Shown: positions 1-9,183 of the stretch, one piece after another | How the letters are laid out: each line of letters begins with the position of its first letter | How positions within the stretch are numbered: the first letter of the stretch is position 1 | NCBI GenBank assembly: GCA_023400055.1 | Contig: JAEXFN010000021.1 | Span: 73,719 to 137,718, forward strand | Direction of reading: 5' to 3' | DNA length: 64,000 nucleotides | Source: Bacillota bacterium | GTDB taxonomy: Bacteria; Bacillota; UBA4882; UBA8346 | Position numbers and translations under genes: made by a program | Notes under the pieces: model-generated | Told to the model about the DNA's origin: nothing | Seen by the model: only the letters and a program-made list of their open reading frames with translations | Databases searched by the model: none

Positions 1-679
1 ACTTGCTGGCCCCGTCGATCTCGGCGGCCTCGTAGTAGGCGGGATCGATCCCGTTCAAAGTCGCCAGATAGATGATCATGCCATACCCGGTAACCTTCCA
101 GCGGTTGGCAACCACCAGGATCGCCGGCCAAACGCCGGGCGTACTATACCATGGGAATTTAGGGAAACCCAAGCAAGCCAGCAGACCGTTCACCGCGCCG
201 GTGTCCGTATTAAATAAATTGTAAGTAAAGATGCCAACCACGATCCAAGAGACGAAATAAGGCAGGATGGTCAGAGATTGCATCAATTTTTTGAAATAGC
301 GGTTACCGATCTCCTGAAGGAGCAGGGCGAAACCGACCTCGAAAATGATTCCGCTGACGATAAACAAACCGTTTAAAACCAGCGTGTTGCGAAAAGCCCG
401 AAATGCCGAGTCGGAGCTGAAAAGAAAAACAAAGTTGTTATAGATCGGATTCGCCCAGTCGCTGCCCCAGATGCCCTTGGTAAACGACACATCCTTAAAG
501 GCCAACACCAGGCCGGAGAGAGGTAAATAATTGAATAAAAACAACAAGATCATTGCCGGAAGAAACATCAGATACAAGGCCCGGTTTTTGGAGATTTCCA
601 TCCCAAAAGCCCGCCAGCGCGATGGCTTCCCTTTTTGCGGCAGCCGGACCCCGGCCGCCAAATCCAGTTCCGTTTTCAT
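1..679 (-). CDS. Carbohydrate ABC transporter permease (LplB/YtcP-like), truncated by window edge
   Basis: These are the first 226 codons of a membrane permease of a CUT1-type sugar ABC importer; the frame is open to the left edge. The protein begins MKTELDLAAG, has a first membrane helix near residues 33-53 (FLPAMILLFLFNYLPLSG) and further hydrophobic segments near 97-120 and 135-155. The visible part ends inside the cytoplasmic EAA loop (EAAEIDGAS), which contacts the ATPase. The ATG at 679 has AAGGAG 10 nt upstream. The gene is divergent from the AraC-type regulator at 1202, the usual layout for regulators of lpl-type sugar importers, so that protein probably controls it. The substrate cannot be told; oligosaccharides are common for this family. 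Confidence 0.88.
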   Translation of the reverse strand, partial: MKTELDLAAGVRLPQKGKPSRWRAFGMEISKNRALYLMFLPAMILLFLFNYLPLSGLVLAFKDVSFTKGIWGSDWANPIYNNFVFLFSSDSAFRAFRNTLVLNGLFIVSGIIFEVGFALLLQEIGNRYFKKLMQSLTILPYFVSWIVVGIFTYNLFNTDTGAVNGLLACLGFPKFPWYSTPGVWPAILVVANRWKVTGYGMIIYLATLNGIDPAYYEAAEIDGASK

Positions 680-1201
680 CCGATGAAAACTCCTTATTGT
701 GGTTTAAAAATACGGGTCAGCCGATAAAGTCACTCCGTTGACTTCCTCGCTGTTTGCAACAGCGTTGGGCCATTCCCGGCAGACCGCCGGGGCGGACGCT
801 AGCTTTTGCCAAGTCAAGCCAAGCTAACCGGCAAACTGATGAGCTCATCTACAATCAATAATCTAACCATCCGGCCCGTCTTTTGCTAGTGGATTTTTTC
901 GGTTTTTAGTATTGGAAAGCCAAAACCGGGGGTCCGATTTTTCAAAGTCCACTCCGAAAAACACAACCGGAACCCTTAAATTGACCGGCGCGCCGGCGGA
1001 TTTTGCAATTTCTTGTCCAGGTAAACAGCATTTTTTTCGACAACGCTATTTTTCCCGGGGTAACGTACTATACACAAAATTGCCAGCAACAATTTCTGGA
1101 TAAATCGGCGAGCCAAAGAAGGATTTATGAAAGACATGTTATAATTTAGTTAACCAACATGACAAAGCGATTCGTTGGTTATCGAGATGACGGGAGCGAC
1201 C
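680..1201. other. Divergent intergenic region with extended -10 promoter
   Basis: I see no convincing gene here; short open frames have neither a ribosome site nor recognisable composition. An extended -10 element, TG-T-TATAAT, lies at 1137-1145 about 57 bp before the regulator's start and is the likely promoter for it. No clear -35 box is visible. The promoter of the divergent permease was not identified. Confidence 0.5.
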
Positions 1202-3499
1202 ATGTTGGTGCCAAAATTCAATTTCAAGTTCATCCACGGCAAGATGCTCTATTGGCAGGTCTTATTGTCATTCATCGGAATGGCGCTGCTGATCGTGCTT
1301 TCCACCTCTCTAATCTTCTCGGCGCTGTATATCCGGAACATCTACCGACAGCTGGCGGTCGATTCCACCAATAATATCCAACGATTAACCGCCGAATTTG
1401 ACAGCGAATTCAAAAAAATCAGCGAGATCAACCTGTATCTGAACCAGGTCCCGGACGTCAATACCTTCCTGTATTCCGCCAATACGCCGGATTATCTGAC
1501 CATCAACCGCGCTGACATCTTATCCCGGCGCGTCGTCAACTTGAGCTCCTACTTGCACTCGATTTTGATCTATAACCAAAATACCGGTCAGACGTTGATC
1601 TCCGGCAAGCCGGATATCGACAAGGCTCAGTTCTTCGACGGGAAACTGCGGCCGCCCGCCACCATCAGTTTTAACCAGATGATCTTTAGCCAGATCCCTT
1701 CCCGCACCAGCAATAAACCCATCACCACCATAGCGGTGATCTTCAATGACACCGATAAGCCCAGCATCGCCGGTACCAGCTCGATCATTATGATCCTCGA
1801 CCGGGAGGAGGTCGAGGCGAAATTGCTCGCCAACATCCCGGGCAACACTCTCGTGGTCGACAACGCCGGAACGGTTCTGTTTTCTAACCAACCGCGTTTA
1901 GCCGGCTCTATCGCCGGTCAGCCATATTTCCGTAAAATCCGTTCCTCCCAGGAAGCCAGCGACAGCTTTAAGGGACGGGTCGAGCGCAAGGATACGCTGA
2001 TCTCCTTCACCCGGAGCAACCAGACCGGGTTTTATCTCATCAACTTGCGCTCTCCCGATAGTTATACCGGGATCATCATCCAGAGCGAGCTGACCATCGT
2101 CGGCTTCAGCGTCCTGATTTTGGTCATTTTCCTGCTCGTCGGTTACGTGATGTCCAATAAGCTGTATTCGCCCATCAACCAGATCCTCAAGGTATTTGCC
2201 GGTTCCCAGTTCGCCGACGACGATTGCCAGACCGAAGAGATCGCCACGATCTCCAAGGTGTTTCACAACGCGTTGCAGCATATTGAGGAGCTGGAAACGC
2301 GAAGCGAGGATACCAGCAACAAGCTAAAAGAAGAATATCTGCGGCGTTCCTTGCGGACCGGCACGCCCGATGAAACCGAAGAATATCGGGAACAGTTGCA
2401 TAAGCTGAATATTACCATCGCCGATGTGCGGCTGATCTGCATCAAAATCGATAATTATGCTTCGTTGGAGCGGAACCGCAAATTCGCCTATGAAACCACT
2501 TTATGCAGTATCATTCCGGAAATCCTGGCTCCTGAGTTGCATTGTGAGACCGTCAACATGTACGAGGGCGAGATCGCGGTCCTGCTTGATTCGGCGGCGG
2601 ATGAGAGCGGCGATCTTGCCCGGATTGGCGCGGCGATGGATCGACTCCGGCAGATCGTCAGGGACAAACTGCAGATTACCCTGTCCGTCGGCATCGGCGG
2701 TCCGGCCGGTAATTTGGAGGAATGTTTTACTGCCTATCAACCGGCTTTGGAAATGGTCAAACATCGCTTCGTCCTGGGTCCCGACCGGACCATCCACCCC
2801 CGGCTGCTCGAAGCGGCTCTGGTCACCAATACCAATTATCCGGCGGAGATGGTCGACAAGTTGATCAAAGCGCTCCGGCTGAACCACCGCGCCGAATTTG
2901 AAGAAACCCTGCAAAGCATCACCGGACTGTTGAAGCAGTTCCCGTACCAGAGAGCCGCCCTGATGATCCTGCAGATTATCACCGAATGCATCAAAACCAT
3001 CAACAATCTGACCCAGCAGGACAGCACCGGCTATTATCTGTACTCATACGATTTTGGCAATATTATCAACTCCTTCGAAACCCTCGATCAGGCGGAGGAC
3101 TGGTTAATCCGGATGTTTGCCGATTATCAGCAAAAATTGGACCAGATTAACCAGTTAAAAAATAATAAGCACTATAAGCTGGTGGCCAAGATGCAGGATT
3201 ATATCAAGGAGCATTACCAGGATCCCAACTTGAGTGTCGAATCCGTCGCGACGTTGGCGGGTTATACTTCTTATTATTTCTCCAAGATTTTCAAAGAGAT
3301 CACCGGCTTGAACGTGGTCGATTATATCAAACAGCTCCGCATCAATCGGGCCAAAGAACTTCTAAGCCAAAACGAGGTTAAGGTCAGTGAGATTCCCAAT
3401 TTGATCGGTTTTACCAATCCCGGGCATTTTTACGCGACCTTCAAAAATGATGTCGGGCTGACTCCGTCCGCTTATCGCGAATACATCCTAAACCGCTGA
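1202..3499 (+). CDS. Membrane-anchored AraC-family transcriptional regulator
   Basis: A 765-residue regulator that joins a two-helix membrane sensor to an AraC DNA-binding domain. A first membrane helix (VLLSFIGMALLIVL) is followed by an extracellular segment of about 260 residues, a second helix near residue 300-320 (VGFSVLILVIFLLVGYVM) and a long cytoplasmic region. The last 100 residues form the double helix-turn-helix (VESVATLAGYTSYYF, then RINRAKELL and SEIPNLIGF). This architecture is typical of Paenibacillus-type regulators of sugar ABC operons. I chose the ATG at 1202 because GGGAG lies 5 nt upstream; an ATG at 1187 and a TTG at 1175 are in frame but lack a ribosome site. The divergent permease is the likely target. 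Confidence 0.9.
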   Translation: MLVPKFNFKFIHGKMLYWQVLLSFIGMALLIVLSTSLIFSALYIRNIYRQLAVDSTNNIQRLTAEFDSEFKKISEINLYLNQVPDVNTFLYSANTPDYLTINRADILSRRVVNLSSYLHSILIYNQNTGQTLISGKPDIDKAQFFDGKLRPPATISFNQMIFSQIPSRTSNKPITTIAVIFNDTDKPSIAGTSSIIMILDREEVEAKLLANIPGNTLVVDNAGTVLFSNQPRLAGSIAGQPYFRKIRSSQEASDSFKGRVERKDTLISFTRSNQTGFYLINLRSPDSYTGIIIQSELTIVGFSVLILVIFLLVGYVMSNKLYSPINQILKVFAGSQFADDDCQTEEIATISKVFHNALQHIEELETRSEDTSNKLKEEYLRRSLRTGTPDETEEYREQLHKLNITIADVRLICIKIDNYASLERNRKFAYETTLCSIIPEILAPELHCETVNMYEGEIAVLLDSAADESGDLARIGAAMDRLRQIVRDKLQITLSVGIGGPAGNLEECFTAYQPALEMVKHRFVLGPDRTIHPRLLEAALVTNTNYPAEMVDKLIKALRLNHRAEFEETLQSITGLLKQFPYQRAALMILQIITECIKTINNLTQQDSTGYYLYSYDFGNIINSFETLDQAEDWLIRMFADYQQKLDQINQLKNNKHYKLVAKMQDYIKEHYQDPNLSVESVATLAGYTSYYFSKIFKEITGLNVVDYIKQLRINRAKELLSQNEVKVSEIPNLIGFTNPGHFYATFKNDVGLTPSAYREYILNR

Positions 3500-3679
3500 A
3501 GCTACTGCAAATGTAGGCCGCCAAGGTTGGGTCATAAGCCGGTTGAATGATCTAAGCCAATTTGCAAATAAATAAGAACAGCCGAAGGAATTTTCGCGGA
3601 TCATTTAACGTTTTATTCAAGGAGACCTATTCAGCGAAATCCTCAATATCAATTGCGGTAGGTCCAGCGAGGTAATAGG

Positions 3680-4036
3680 ATGAAATGTTTCCAATGCGGC
3701 TTCGAGATGGACGATGCGGCCGCTTCCTGCCCCAATTGCGGGGCGGAGCAGGGCAAGGTGCAGATCTTGCCGCCGGAGGAGCGGGAGAACTTTCAAGGAC
3801 TGACCATCGAGGCGGAGCGCGGCCCCGCCGGCGACGATGACTACCGGGGCGAAGGACCGCGCCGCCGGGTCTACGTGCACCGGGTGGATCTGGGGAGCAC
3901 GCCGGGCGGCCTCTTCTTGAAGCTGATCATCGCCGGAGTACTGTTATTTCTGGTGATCATGGCCCTGCCGCTGGCGCTGTTGGTGATCGGCGTCATCTTC
4001 GCCGGGTGGCTCGGCTCCCAGTTTTGGCGGAGGTAA
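3680..4036 (+). CDS. Small zinc-ribbon membrane protein
   Basis: A 118-residue protein with an N-terminal zinc ribbon made of two CxxC knuckles (CFQCG and CPNCG, residues 3-21), an acidic linker rich in E, D and G, and a C-terminal hydrophobic stretch of about 35 residues (LIIAGVLLFLVIMALPLALL) that would cross the membrane once or twice. GAGG lies upstream of the ATG. Such proteins are common in Firmicutes and mostly uncharacterised. The gene stands alone between the AraC regulator and the PfkB kinase, so context does not suggest a role. Confidence 0.75.
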   Translation: MKCFQCGFEMDDAAASCPNCGAEQGKVQILPPEERENFQGLTIEAERGPAGDDDYRGEGPRRRVYVHRVDLGSTPGGLFLKLIIAGVLLFLVIMALPLALLVIGVIFAGWLGSQFWRR

Positions 4037-4219
4037 GGCCATTCCTTAGCCGCAGCGAAGGGGATGGGCGGGCGACGAGGGCCGTCTGCCGCTGCCGGAT
4101 TTTTGTTCCGGGTTTCGCTTAAAATGGGTATGGGCCGGGTTGATTCGGCAGATGCTAGGAAAGAATGTTTACGCTCAAGTTCGGTAAACAAGTATTTCTG
4201 TCAGGCAGGGGATAAGGGA

Positions 4220-5305
4220 ATGAAGTTTGGGATCGTCGGCCCGATCTCGCGCGACCGGATTTTATTGGCGACTGGCGAAACCGTGCAGAAATACGGGGCG
4301 ATCGCCTATCCGGCGCTGGCATTGGCCAAACTGCTCGAAGGAACCGCGGACGAGGTGGTCTGTTTGTCGCATGTGGCCGCCGAAGACGTCGCCGCCGTGA
4401 CGCAGTTGCTCCAGCATCCCAATATCAGGCTGGCCGTCAGCGACGGTTCGCAGCACGGCGCGGCCATCGAGCTCAGTTACGTCGACTCGGCGGAACGGAT
4501 CAGCCACCAAACCGGGACGATGACCCCGGTCACCAGCACGGAGATCCCAGCGATCGCGGATTGCGATTATATTTTGCTGATGCCCCTCAATGAGACCGAC
4601 ATCGGGCTGGAATGGGTCCGCGAGTTGCGCCGGCAATCGGACGCGGTAATCTTCCTGGATCTGCACGGGCTGGTCACCGGGCTGCGGGAAGACGGGCAGC
4701 GCTATCGCAAACAATGGGAGCATTCCGAAGCGTGGCTCGCAAGCATCGATATCCTGAAGATGAACGACAAGGAAGCGCCGTGGGCTTCCGGGCGCTGCTT
4801 CGCGGCCAACGGCGATTACGTGGCGTACGCGGTGGCGATGATCCGGCGAGGATTGTCCGCTTGTTGGATAACCTTCGGCGATCGCTCCTCCCTGGTCGCC
4901 TGGCGGAGGAATGAGCGGATCCTCTGGGCCAATGTGCCCGTGATCCAGCTCGATGAGGTAATCGACACCACCGGTTGCGGCGACTCGGCGGCCGGCGGAT
5001 TCATCTTCGGCTATGCCAAAACTCACCAGCATCCCTTGATGGCGGTGATCGCCGGAAACACCATCGGCTCGATTAAGGCTTCGTTTTCGGAAACCGACGC
5101 GTTCCCGACCCGTCCCGAGGTCCGGGATATGATCGCTGCCCATTATCGGCCCTATCTCCAAAAGCTATTGGATCAACTGTTGTTTGAAAATCACCTGGTC
5201 GTACAGGAGGTGCGGTCCGATGGGGCATCGGACGCCGCGACCGGCAACGTCCAGTTCGACTTCTCCCAAACGCCGGACGGACCGAGACCTTCGGATCGCC
5301 AATAA
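4220..5305 (+). CDS. PfkB-family carbohydrate kinase
   Basis: A 361-residue sugar or nucleoside kinase of the ribokinase fold. The diagnostic C-terminal PfkB signature is present as DTTGCGDSAAGGF (near residue 250), with the catalytic Asp in GCGD; most members read GAGD. The N-terminus MKFGIVGPISRDRI matches the family's first strand. I set the start at the ATG at 4220 because the family's N-terminal strand starts there and AAGGG lies just upstream; the frame is open back to 4064 but that stretch does not look coding. The substrate is unknown. The gene converges on a nucleotidyltransferase, and a hairpin sits between them. Confidence 0.85.
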   Translation: MKFGIVGPISRDRILLATGETVQKYGAIAYPALALAKLLEGTADEVVCLSHVAAEDVAAVTQLLQHPNIRLAVSDGSQHGAAIELSYVDSAERISHQTGTMTPVTSTEIPAIADCDYILLMPLNETDIGLEWVRELRRQSDAVIFLDLHGLVTGLREDGQRYRKQWEHSEAWLASIDILKMNDKEAPWASGRCFAANGDYVAYAVAMIRRGLSACWITFGDRSSLVAWRRNERILWANVPVIQLDEVIDTTGCGDSAAGGFIFGYAKTHQHPLMAVIAGNTIGSIKASFSETDAFPTRPEVRDMIAAHYRPYLQKLLDQLLFENHLVVQEVRSDGASDAATGNVQFDFSQTPDGPRPSDRQ

Positions 5306-5338
5306 GAAGGCCAAGACGTATAAGGGTCTTGGCCTTCT
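5305..5338. terminator. Perfect 13-bp hairpin between convergent genes
   Basis: Arms AGAAGGCCAAGAC (5305-5317) and GTCTTGGCCTTCT (5326-5338) pair perfectly around an 8-nt loop. It begins at the stop codon of the kinase and lies 38 nt beyond the end of the convergent nucleotidyltransferase. No strong T-run follows on either strand, so it may be a bidirectional terminator or a 3'-end protecting structure. Confidence 0.65.
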
Positions 5339-5375
5339 CCCTGACCGTGACGCGGCCGCGCCAAGATCCACCGCT

Positions 5376-6125
5376 TTACGGCGTGGCGTACTGGAAATCC
5401 CAACGGAAGATCCGGGCCGCCTCCGCCGGAGGCAATTCCGCCAAATCCTCGTAATCGCTGATCCGGCCCACATCCCACCATGGGTAGTCGCTGACATAGC
5501 CGTAGATGGGCACGTTCTCCGCCAATAACAACGGGAAGACCTCGCCGGGCAGATCGATCTCCGCCTGGCCCGCGAATTTTTCGATGTAGGGAAAGATGCG
5601 GCCGTCCAGGATATAAGCGCCGGTGCTGACCGGCCGCTGGAGGTCGGCTTTCTCATAGAATTTCCTGACCCGTTGCTGCGCGTCAATATCGGCCAGCCCC
5701 ACTTCCAAGCGGTAGTGGGTGGAGAAAGCGACCGTGGCCGGCCCGCCGTGGCCGCGGTGAAAGTCGATCAGCGCGCCGTAATCCAGATGGCAGACGGTGT
5801 CGCCGGGGATGATCAAAAACGGTTGGCCGGCATCCCGCAATAACGGGGCGGCCCGCCGGATCTCCCCGGCCTTGCCCGCCGGGGCGCTGCCATAGCTGTA
5901 GCGGATCCGGATGCCCCATTTTTCGCCGTTGCCGAAATAGTTTTGGATCTGGTCGGCGAAATAACTGACCGCCACCACCAAGTCGCGCACGCCGGCGGCG
6001 ACCAGCGGCAACATCGCCCACTCCATCAACGGTTTGCCGTGCAAGGGCAGCATCGGTTTGGGGACATAGTTGGTGATCGGATGGAGCCGGGTGCCTTTAC
6101 CGGCCGCTAAAATCAGGGCCTGCAT
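5376..6125 (-). CDS. Sugar nucleotidyltransferase (glucose-1-phosphate nucleotidyltransferase-like)
   Basis: A 249-residue NTP-transferase that would activate a sugar phosphate by transfer of a nucleotidyl group. The N-terminal signature MQALILAAGKGTRLHP is the nucleotide-binding loop, followed by VPKPMLPL with the family's conserved Lys. No C-terminal left-handed beta-helix is present, so it is a single-domain enzyme of RmlA/RfbF type. The ATG at 6125 lies inside the 3' end of the upstream glycosyltransferase gene (29-bp overlap), so the two are probably translated together. The pair suggests synthesis or decoration of a glycolipid or cell-surface glycan. The exact sugar and nucleotide cannot be read from sequence. 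Confidence 0.85.
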   Translation of the reverse strand: MQALILAAGKGTRLHPITNYVPKPMLPLHGKPLMEWAMLPLVAAGVRDLVVAVSYFADQIQNYFGNGEKWGIRIRYSYGSAPAGKAGEIRRAAPLLRDAGQPFLIIPGDTVCHLDYGALIDFHRGHGGPATVAFSTHYRLEVGLADIDAQQRVRKFYEKADLQRPVSTGAYILDGRIFPYIEKFAGQAEIDLPGEVFPLLLAENVPIYGYVSDYPWWDVGRISDYEDLAELPPAEAARIFRWDFQYATP

Positions 6126-7389
6126 GGACCAGCCCCCTCTCCCGGACCAGTTCCTCGACCAGCGCCGCCGCCCGATCGGGGCCGCCGTACTTTTCGCCCA
6201 GCGCCTTCAGTTGCAAGGCCTTCTCCCGATAGCCGGGCTCCCCAAGCACCTTGCGGATCGCCTCCTCCAGAATCTCCTGGGTCAGCTCTTTTTTATCCAG
6301 CACGATCCCCGCGCCGTGCTGGGCAAGGACCATTCCGTTATCCTCCTGTTCGGCCATGGACGGGATGATCAGGGCCGGCCGGCCGCAGGCGATGCAGGTC
6401 ATCAGCGTGGAGGAGCCGCCATGGAACACCGTCAGATCGCTGGCCTTGATCAGCTCGGTCCCCGGCACGAAGCCTCGGATGCTCAGGTTGGCCGGCGGAC
6501 GGTACTTGGCCAGTTCCTCCGGGGGCAGGGCCAGGCCGGTGGCGATCACCCCATTGATCTCGGGCAGGCGCCGGAAGGTCTCTAGCACCAGATGGAGAAA
6601 TTCCTCGCCGATCAGCGAAGTCCCGCCGCCGATGGTCACATAGACCAGCGGCTTGGCCGGGTCCCCGCCATGGCGCTGTTTCAACTCCGCCTGTTCGGGC
6701 AGGTCGCGGGGATCCTCCGCCAGCAACGGCCCGGTGAAGCGGACTTTATCTTTCATCTTGGCGAACCATTCCGCTTCCGTGGCCCCCAGATCGATAGCGC
6801 CGCCGATCTCCGGCATCCCCTCGATGAAGATCAGGTCCAGGCCCTCGCCGAGCAGCGTCTGGAGCCCGGCGGGCCCGGCGTCGGCCAGTTTCGGATCCAG
6901 CGCCCGCATCAGGTCGGAAAGGTAGCGCCCGGTTTGGGATTGGCCCGCGGCCATTTTCTCCTTGAAGAAGCGCAGGGTCTTTTGGCCGTGCGGCTGCAGG
7001 ATGGCCAGCACGCAAGGGATCCCCGCCTTTTTGGCCGTATGGATGCTCAGCGGCGATCCGCAGAGCAGCACGTCCGGCCTTTCCACCGCGAGGGCCGCTT
7101 GCTCCGCTTCCGTCGTCGCGGCGATGCTTTGTTTGAATTGGGCCAGCCGTTCTTCCTGGCGCCGCTCGTCCCGGTCCGGGCCGCCGCCAAATTGGAAATC
7201 GATCTCCGGCAGTTCCGGCAGGGGAATGACTTCCAAACCGTGATTGCGGACGACCGCGGCCAGTTTCCCGCTGGCCAGGAATTTCACTCGGTTGCCGCGG
7301 CGTTGCAAGGCTTTGGCGATGGCGATCGCCCGCATCGGTTGGCCCAGGGCGGTGCTCGACCCCATCTGTGAAGCACATAAGACTTTCAT
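6097..7389 (-). CDS. UDP-glycosyltransferase-like protein (MGT/UGT, GT-B fold)
   Basis: A 430-residue GT-B glycosyltransferase. The N-terminus MKVLCASQMGSSTALGQ resembles the acceptor-domain loop of the family, and the C-terminal half holds the donor-binding region, FHGGSSTLMTCIACGRPALI followed by PSMAEQEDN, matching the HGG-x-T ... CG-x-P ... P-x-x-x-EQ-x-N pattern of MGT/UGT enzymes. The ATG at 7389 has a near-perfect AAGGAGG site 6 nt upstream. It overlaps the nucleotidyltransferase by 29 bp, which makes an operon likely. The acceptor is unknown (lipid, glycan or small molecule). No signal peptide is seen, so it acts in the cytoplasm or at the inner membrane face. Confidence 0.85.
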   Translation of the reverse strand: MKVLCASQMGSSTALGQPMRAIAIAKALQRRGNRVKFLASGKLAAVVRNHGLEVIPLPELPEIDFQFGGGPDRDERRQEERLAQFKQSIAATTEAEQAALAVERPDVLLCGSPLSIHTAKKAGIPCVLAILQPHGQKTLRFFKEKMAAGQSQTGRYLSDLMRALDPKLADAGPAGLQTLLGEGLDLIFIEGMPEIGGAIDLGATEAEWFAKMKDKVRFTGPLLAEDPRDLPEQAELKQRHGGDPAKPLVYVTIGGGTSLIGEEFLHLVLETFRRLPEINGVIATGLALPPEELAKYRPPANLSIRGFVPGTELIKASDLTVFHGGSSTLMTCIACGRPALIIPSMAEQEDNGMVLAQHGAGIVLDKKELTQEILEEAIRKVLGEPGYREKALQLKALGEKYGGPDRAAALVEELVRERGLVHAGPDFSGR

Positions 7390-8142
7390 GAGGAACCTCC
7401 TTCTGATTGGGGAATTCCATAATGATGGCTAGCGATTTCAATCGCGAAACAATCGAATCGAAGCTGGGCGGGGTTTTTGAAGTAGCGCGCTTTTTCCCGA
7501 ATCTTGATGGGATTGCCCCGCCAGAACTGTAGTATAACCACGAACCGGCCGAAAAATTTGGACCCCGCTGCGGGAGACGAAGAAGAGAAGGAGGATGAGA
7601 CGCGGCTCGTTTGCCGCCGGGTAAAAGCGGATGGAAATTTACAAAAAGAGCTTGTTGAGTGACTGAGAGAGCTTGCTGAGTGACTGAAAGAGCTTGCTGA
7701 GTGACTGAGAGAGCTTGTTGAGCGACTGAAAGAGCTTGTTGAGCGACTGAAAGAGCTTGTTGAGTGACTGAGAGAGCTTGCTGAGCGACTGAAAGAGCTT
7801 GCTGAGCGACTGAGAGAGCTTGCTGAGCGACTGAGAGAGCTTGTTGAGCGACTGAGAGAGCTTGTTGAGTGACTGAAAGAGCTTGTTGAGTGACTGAAAG
7901 AGCTTGCTGAGTGACTGAGCGAGCTTGTTGAGTGACTGAGCAAGCTTGTTGAGTGACTGAAAGAGCTTGCTGAGTCACTGAGAGAGCTTGCTGAGTAAGC
8001 AAATGACTATCTTCTATAATAATTATGGCTTTGAAAACATCTCGAAAGGATTCGATATGGATCTTCGGGAATCCCGAGGGAGCCGTGAGGTCGCTGAAGG
8101 ATATTCGCGGTTCGCTGGTTGCGGCATTTCAAGGCGATGGCG
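7390..8142. other. Intergenic region holding array A
   Basis: Outside the array the region has 7390-7647, which includes the ribosome site of the glycosyltransferase, and 7998-8142, beyond the 3' end of the TIM-barrel gene. I see no gene in either part. Confidence 0.6.
7648..7997. repeat. Tandem array A, 21-bp unit, about 17 copies
   Basis: Uninterrupted head-to-tail repeats whose unit begins GAGCTTGYTGAG and ends YGACTGARA. The GAGCTTG element recurs exactly every 21 bp from 7648 to 7984 without an indel; variation is limited to a few positions (C/T at 8 and 13, G/A near the end). It lies between two minus-strand genes. All three plus-strand frames contain a stop in every unit, while minus frames stay open only because of the period. 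The same family reappears at 63731-64000. Confidence 0.95.
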
Positions 8143-8940
8143 TTAATCTCGGGCGAGGAAAGGCTTTAATCGTTCAAAACTCTCCAATTGATCGACCAGA
8201 TGGTTCATTTCCAGGATTCCCACCGTTTGTGGGAATCTTTCGTTTAATTGTTTCAGCAATCCTTGCCACCAGTCCAGATGGCCGATGATGCGCAGGTGCT
8301 TGTCGGTCAGCCGGTCGTTTTCGTGGAAGTGAAAATGGCGGATCCGCTCCAGGCCCAGCAAAACATCGAAATCCGCCCGAGCCTGCAGCGCGTGGCCGAT
8401 ATCGATGGTCACCCCGAATTCCGGTTCGGGAAAGAGCCGCAGCAATTGGCGGAGCCGCGTTCCGTTGGCGGCGTCCGGGTGAAATTCGGGCGCGGCGGGC
8501 ATGTTTTCCATGAATAAACTCACGCCCAGCACGCGGGCCTTCTGCAGCAGCAGAGCGATGCTGTCCGCTTCCTGGCGGCAGATCTCCTCATAAGTGGCGC
8601 CGGTTTCGGGGCGGAAATTGGCCGGATGGAAGGTAAGGAACGGCGCCTCGAGATCGGCGGCGATCTGTATCGCGCTCAGAAACTTATGAATCGCCAGTAA
8701 CCTTTCCTCGGATTCGGGCGCACCGATATTGACGAAAGGGGCATGGATCGAGTATTGAAAATGATACTGGAGGCGGTAGGCCCGCAGCGTTATCTTGGAA
8801 CCCTTATTTAAAGGAAAATGGGGCGATAAAAAACGGGGGTCGGTCGGGATTTCGACCCATCGGAAACAGGAAGCGACCTCCGCCAGGTATTCGGCGAGGG
8901 GTAGGTTGGAAGTCAAACGCGAACCCAGACTGAAGGCCAT
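8143..8940 (-). CDS. TIM-barrel sugar-phosphate isomerase/epimerase-like protein (AP endonuclease family 2 fold)
   Basis: A 265-residue protein of the xylose-isomerase-like TIM-barrel superfamily, which includes sugar isomerases, epimerases and endonuclease IV. Expected metal ligands are visible: His in YSIHAPF, His in LTFHPANF, Glu in LFMENM, Asp and His in TIDIGHA, His in FHFHEND and a late Glu in GILEMNH. The ATG at 8940 is chosen because GGGAGGAAATA precedes it; the frame is open to 9072 but that extension has no ribosome site. The reaction is not predictable. No clear operon partner is present. Confidence 0.8.
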   Translation of the reverse strand: MAFSLGSRLTSNLPLAEYLAEVASCFRWVEIPTDPRFLSPHFPLNKGSKITLRAYRLQYHFQYSIHAPFVNIGAPESEERLLAIHKFLSAIQIAADLEAPFLTFHPANFRPETGATYEEICRQEADSIALLLQKARVLGVSLFMENMPAAPEFHPDAANGTRLRQLLRLFPEPEFGVTIDIGHALQARADFDVLLGLERIRHFHFHENDRLTDKHLRIIGHLDWWQGLLKQLNERFPQTVGILEMNHLVDQLESFERLKPFLARD

Positions 8941-9183
8941 TATTTCCTCCCTGACCACAAAGTAGTTTCCTACTAATACAATACCGTAAATCTGTCGAAA
9001 ATTCAAATGGATGATTATTTTTCTGTCCCGGGATCGGGCCGGCGCCTGGACTTTATCACTTTGCCCGGGCAAGCCGGCGGGGATTGCCGCCGGATCCGAA
9101 CCGGATTGGATTCCGGGCGGTTATCACTGTTATCAGGGATTTTAATTCGCGAACCGTTCCAAAAATCTGCGATTCACGGGTGA

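Noticed and set aside
4262..5161. 299-codon antisense frame opposite the PfkB kinase
   Set aside because: Shadow of a GC-rich gene; no motif or start site.
7386..7943. Second minus-strand frame through array A (Ser/His-rich)
   Set aside because: Same reason: an effect of the 21-bp period, no supporting start site.
7648..7997. CRISPR array
   Set aside because: Units are contiguous without unique spacers, and no cas genes are present in the window. The same holds for the other four arrays.
6746..8002. Long minus-strand frame of 418 codons with heptapeptide repeats (QQALSVT-like)
   Set aside because: It consists of array A read as 7-codon repeats plus a shadow of the glycosyltransferase gene in another frame. 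All minus frames of the array are open because 21 is a multiple of 3, and there is no ribosome site.
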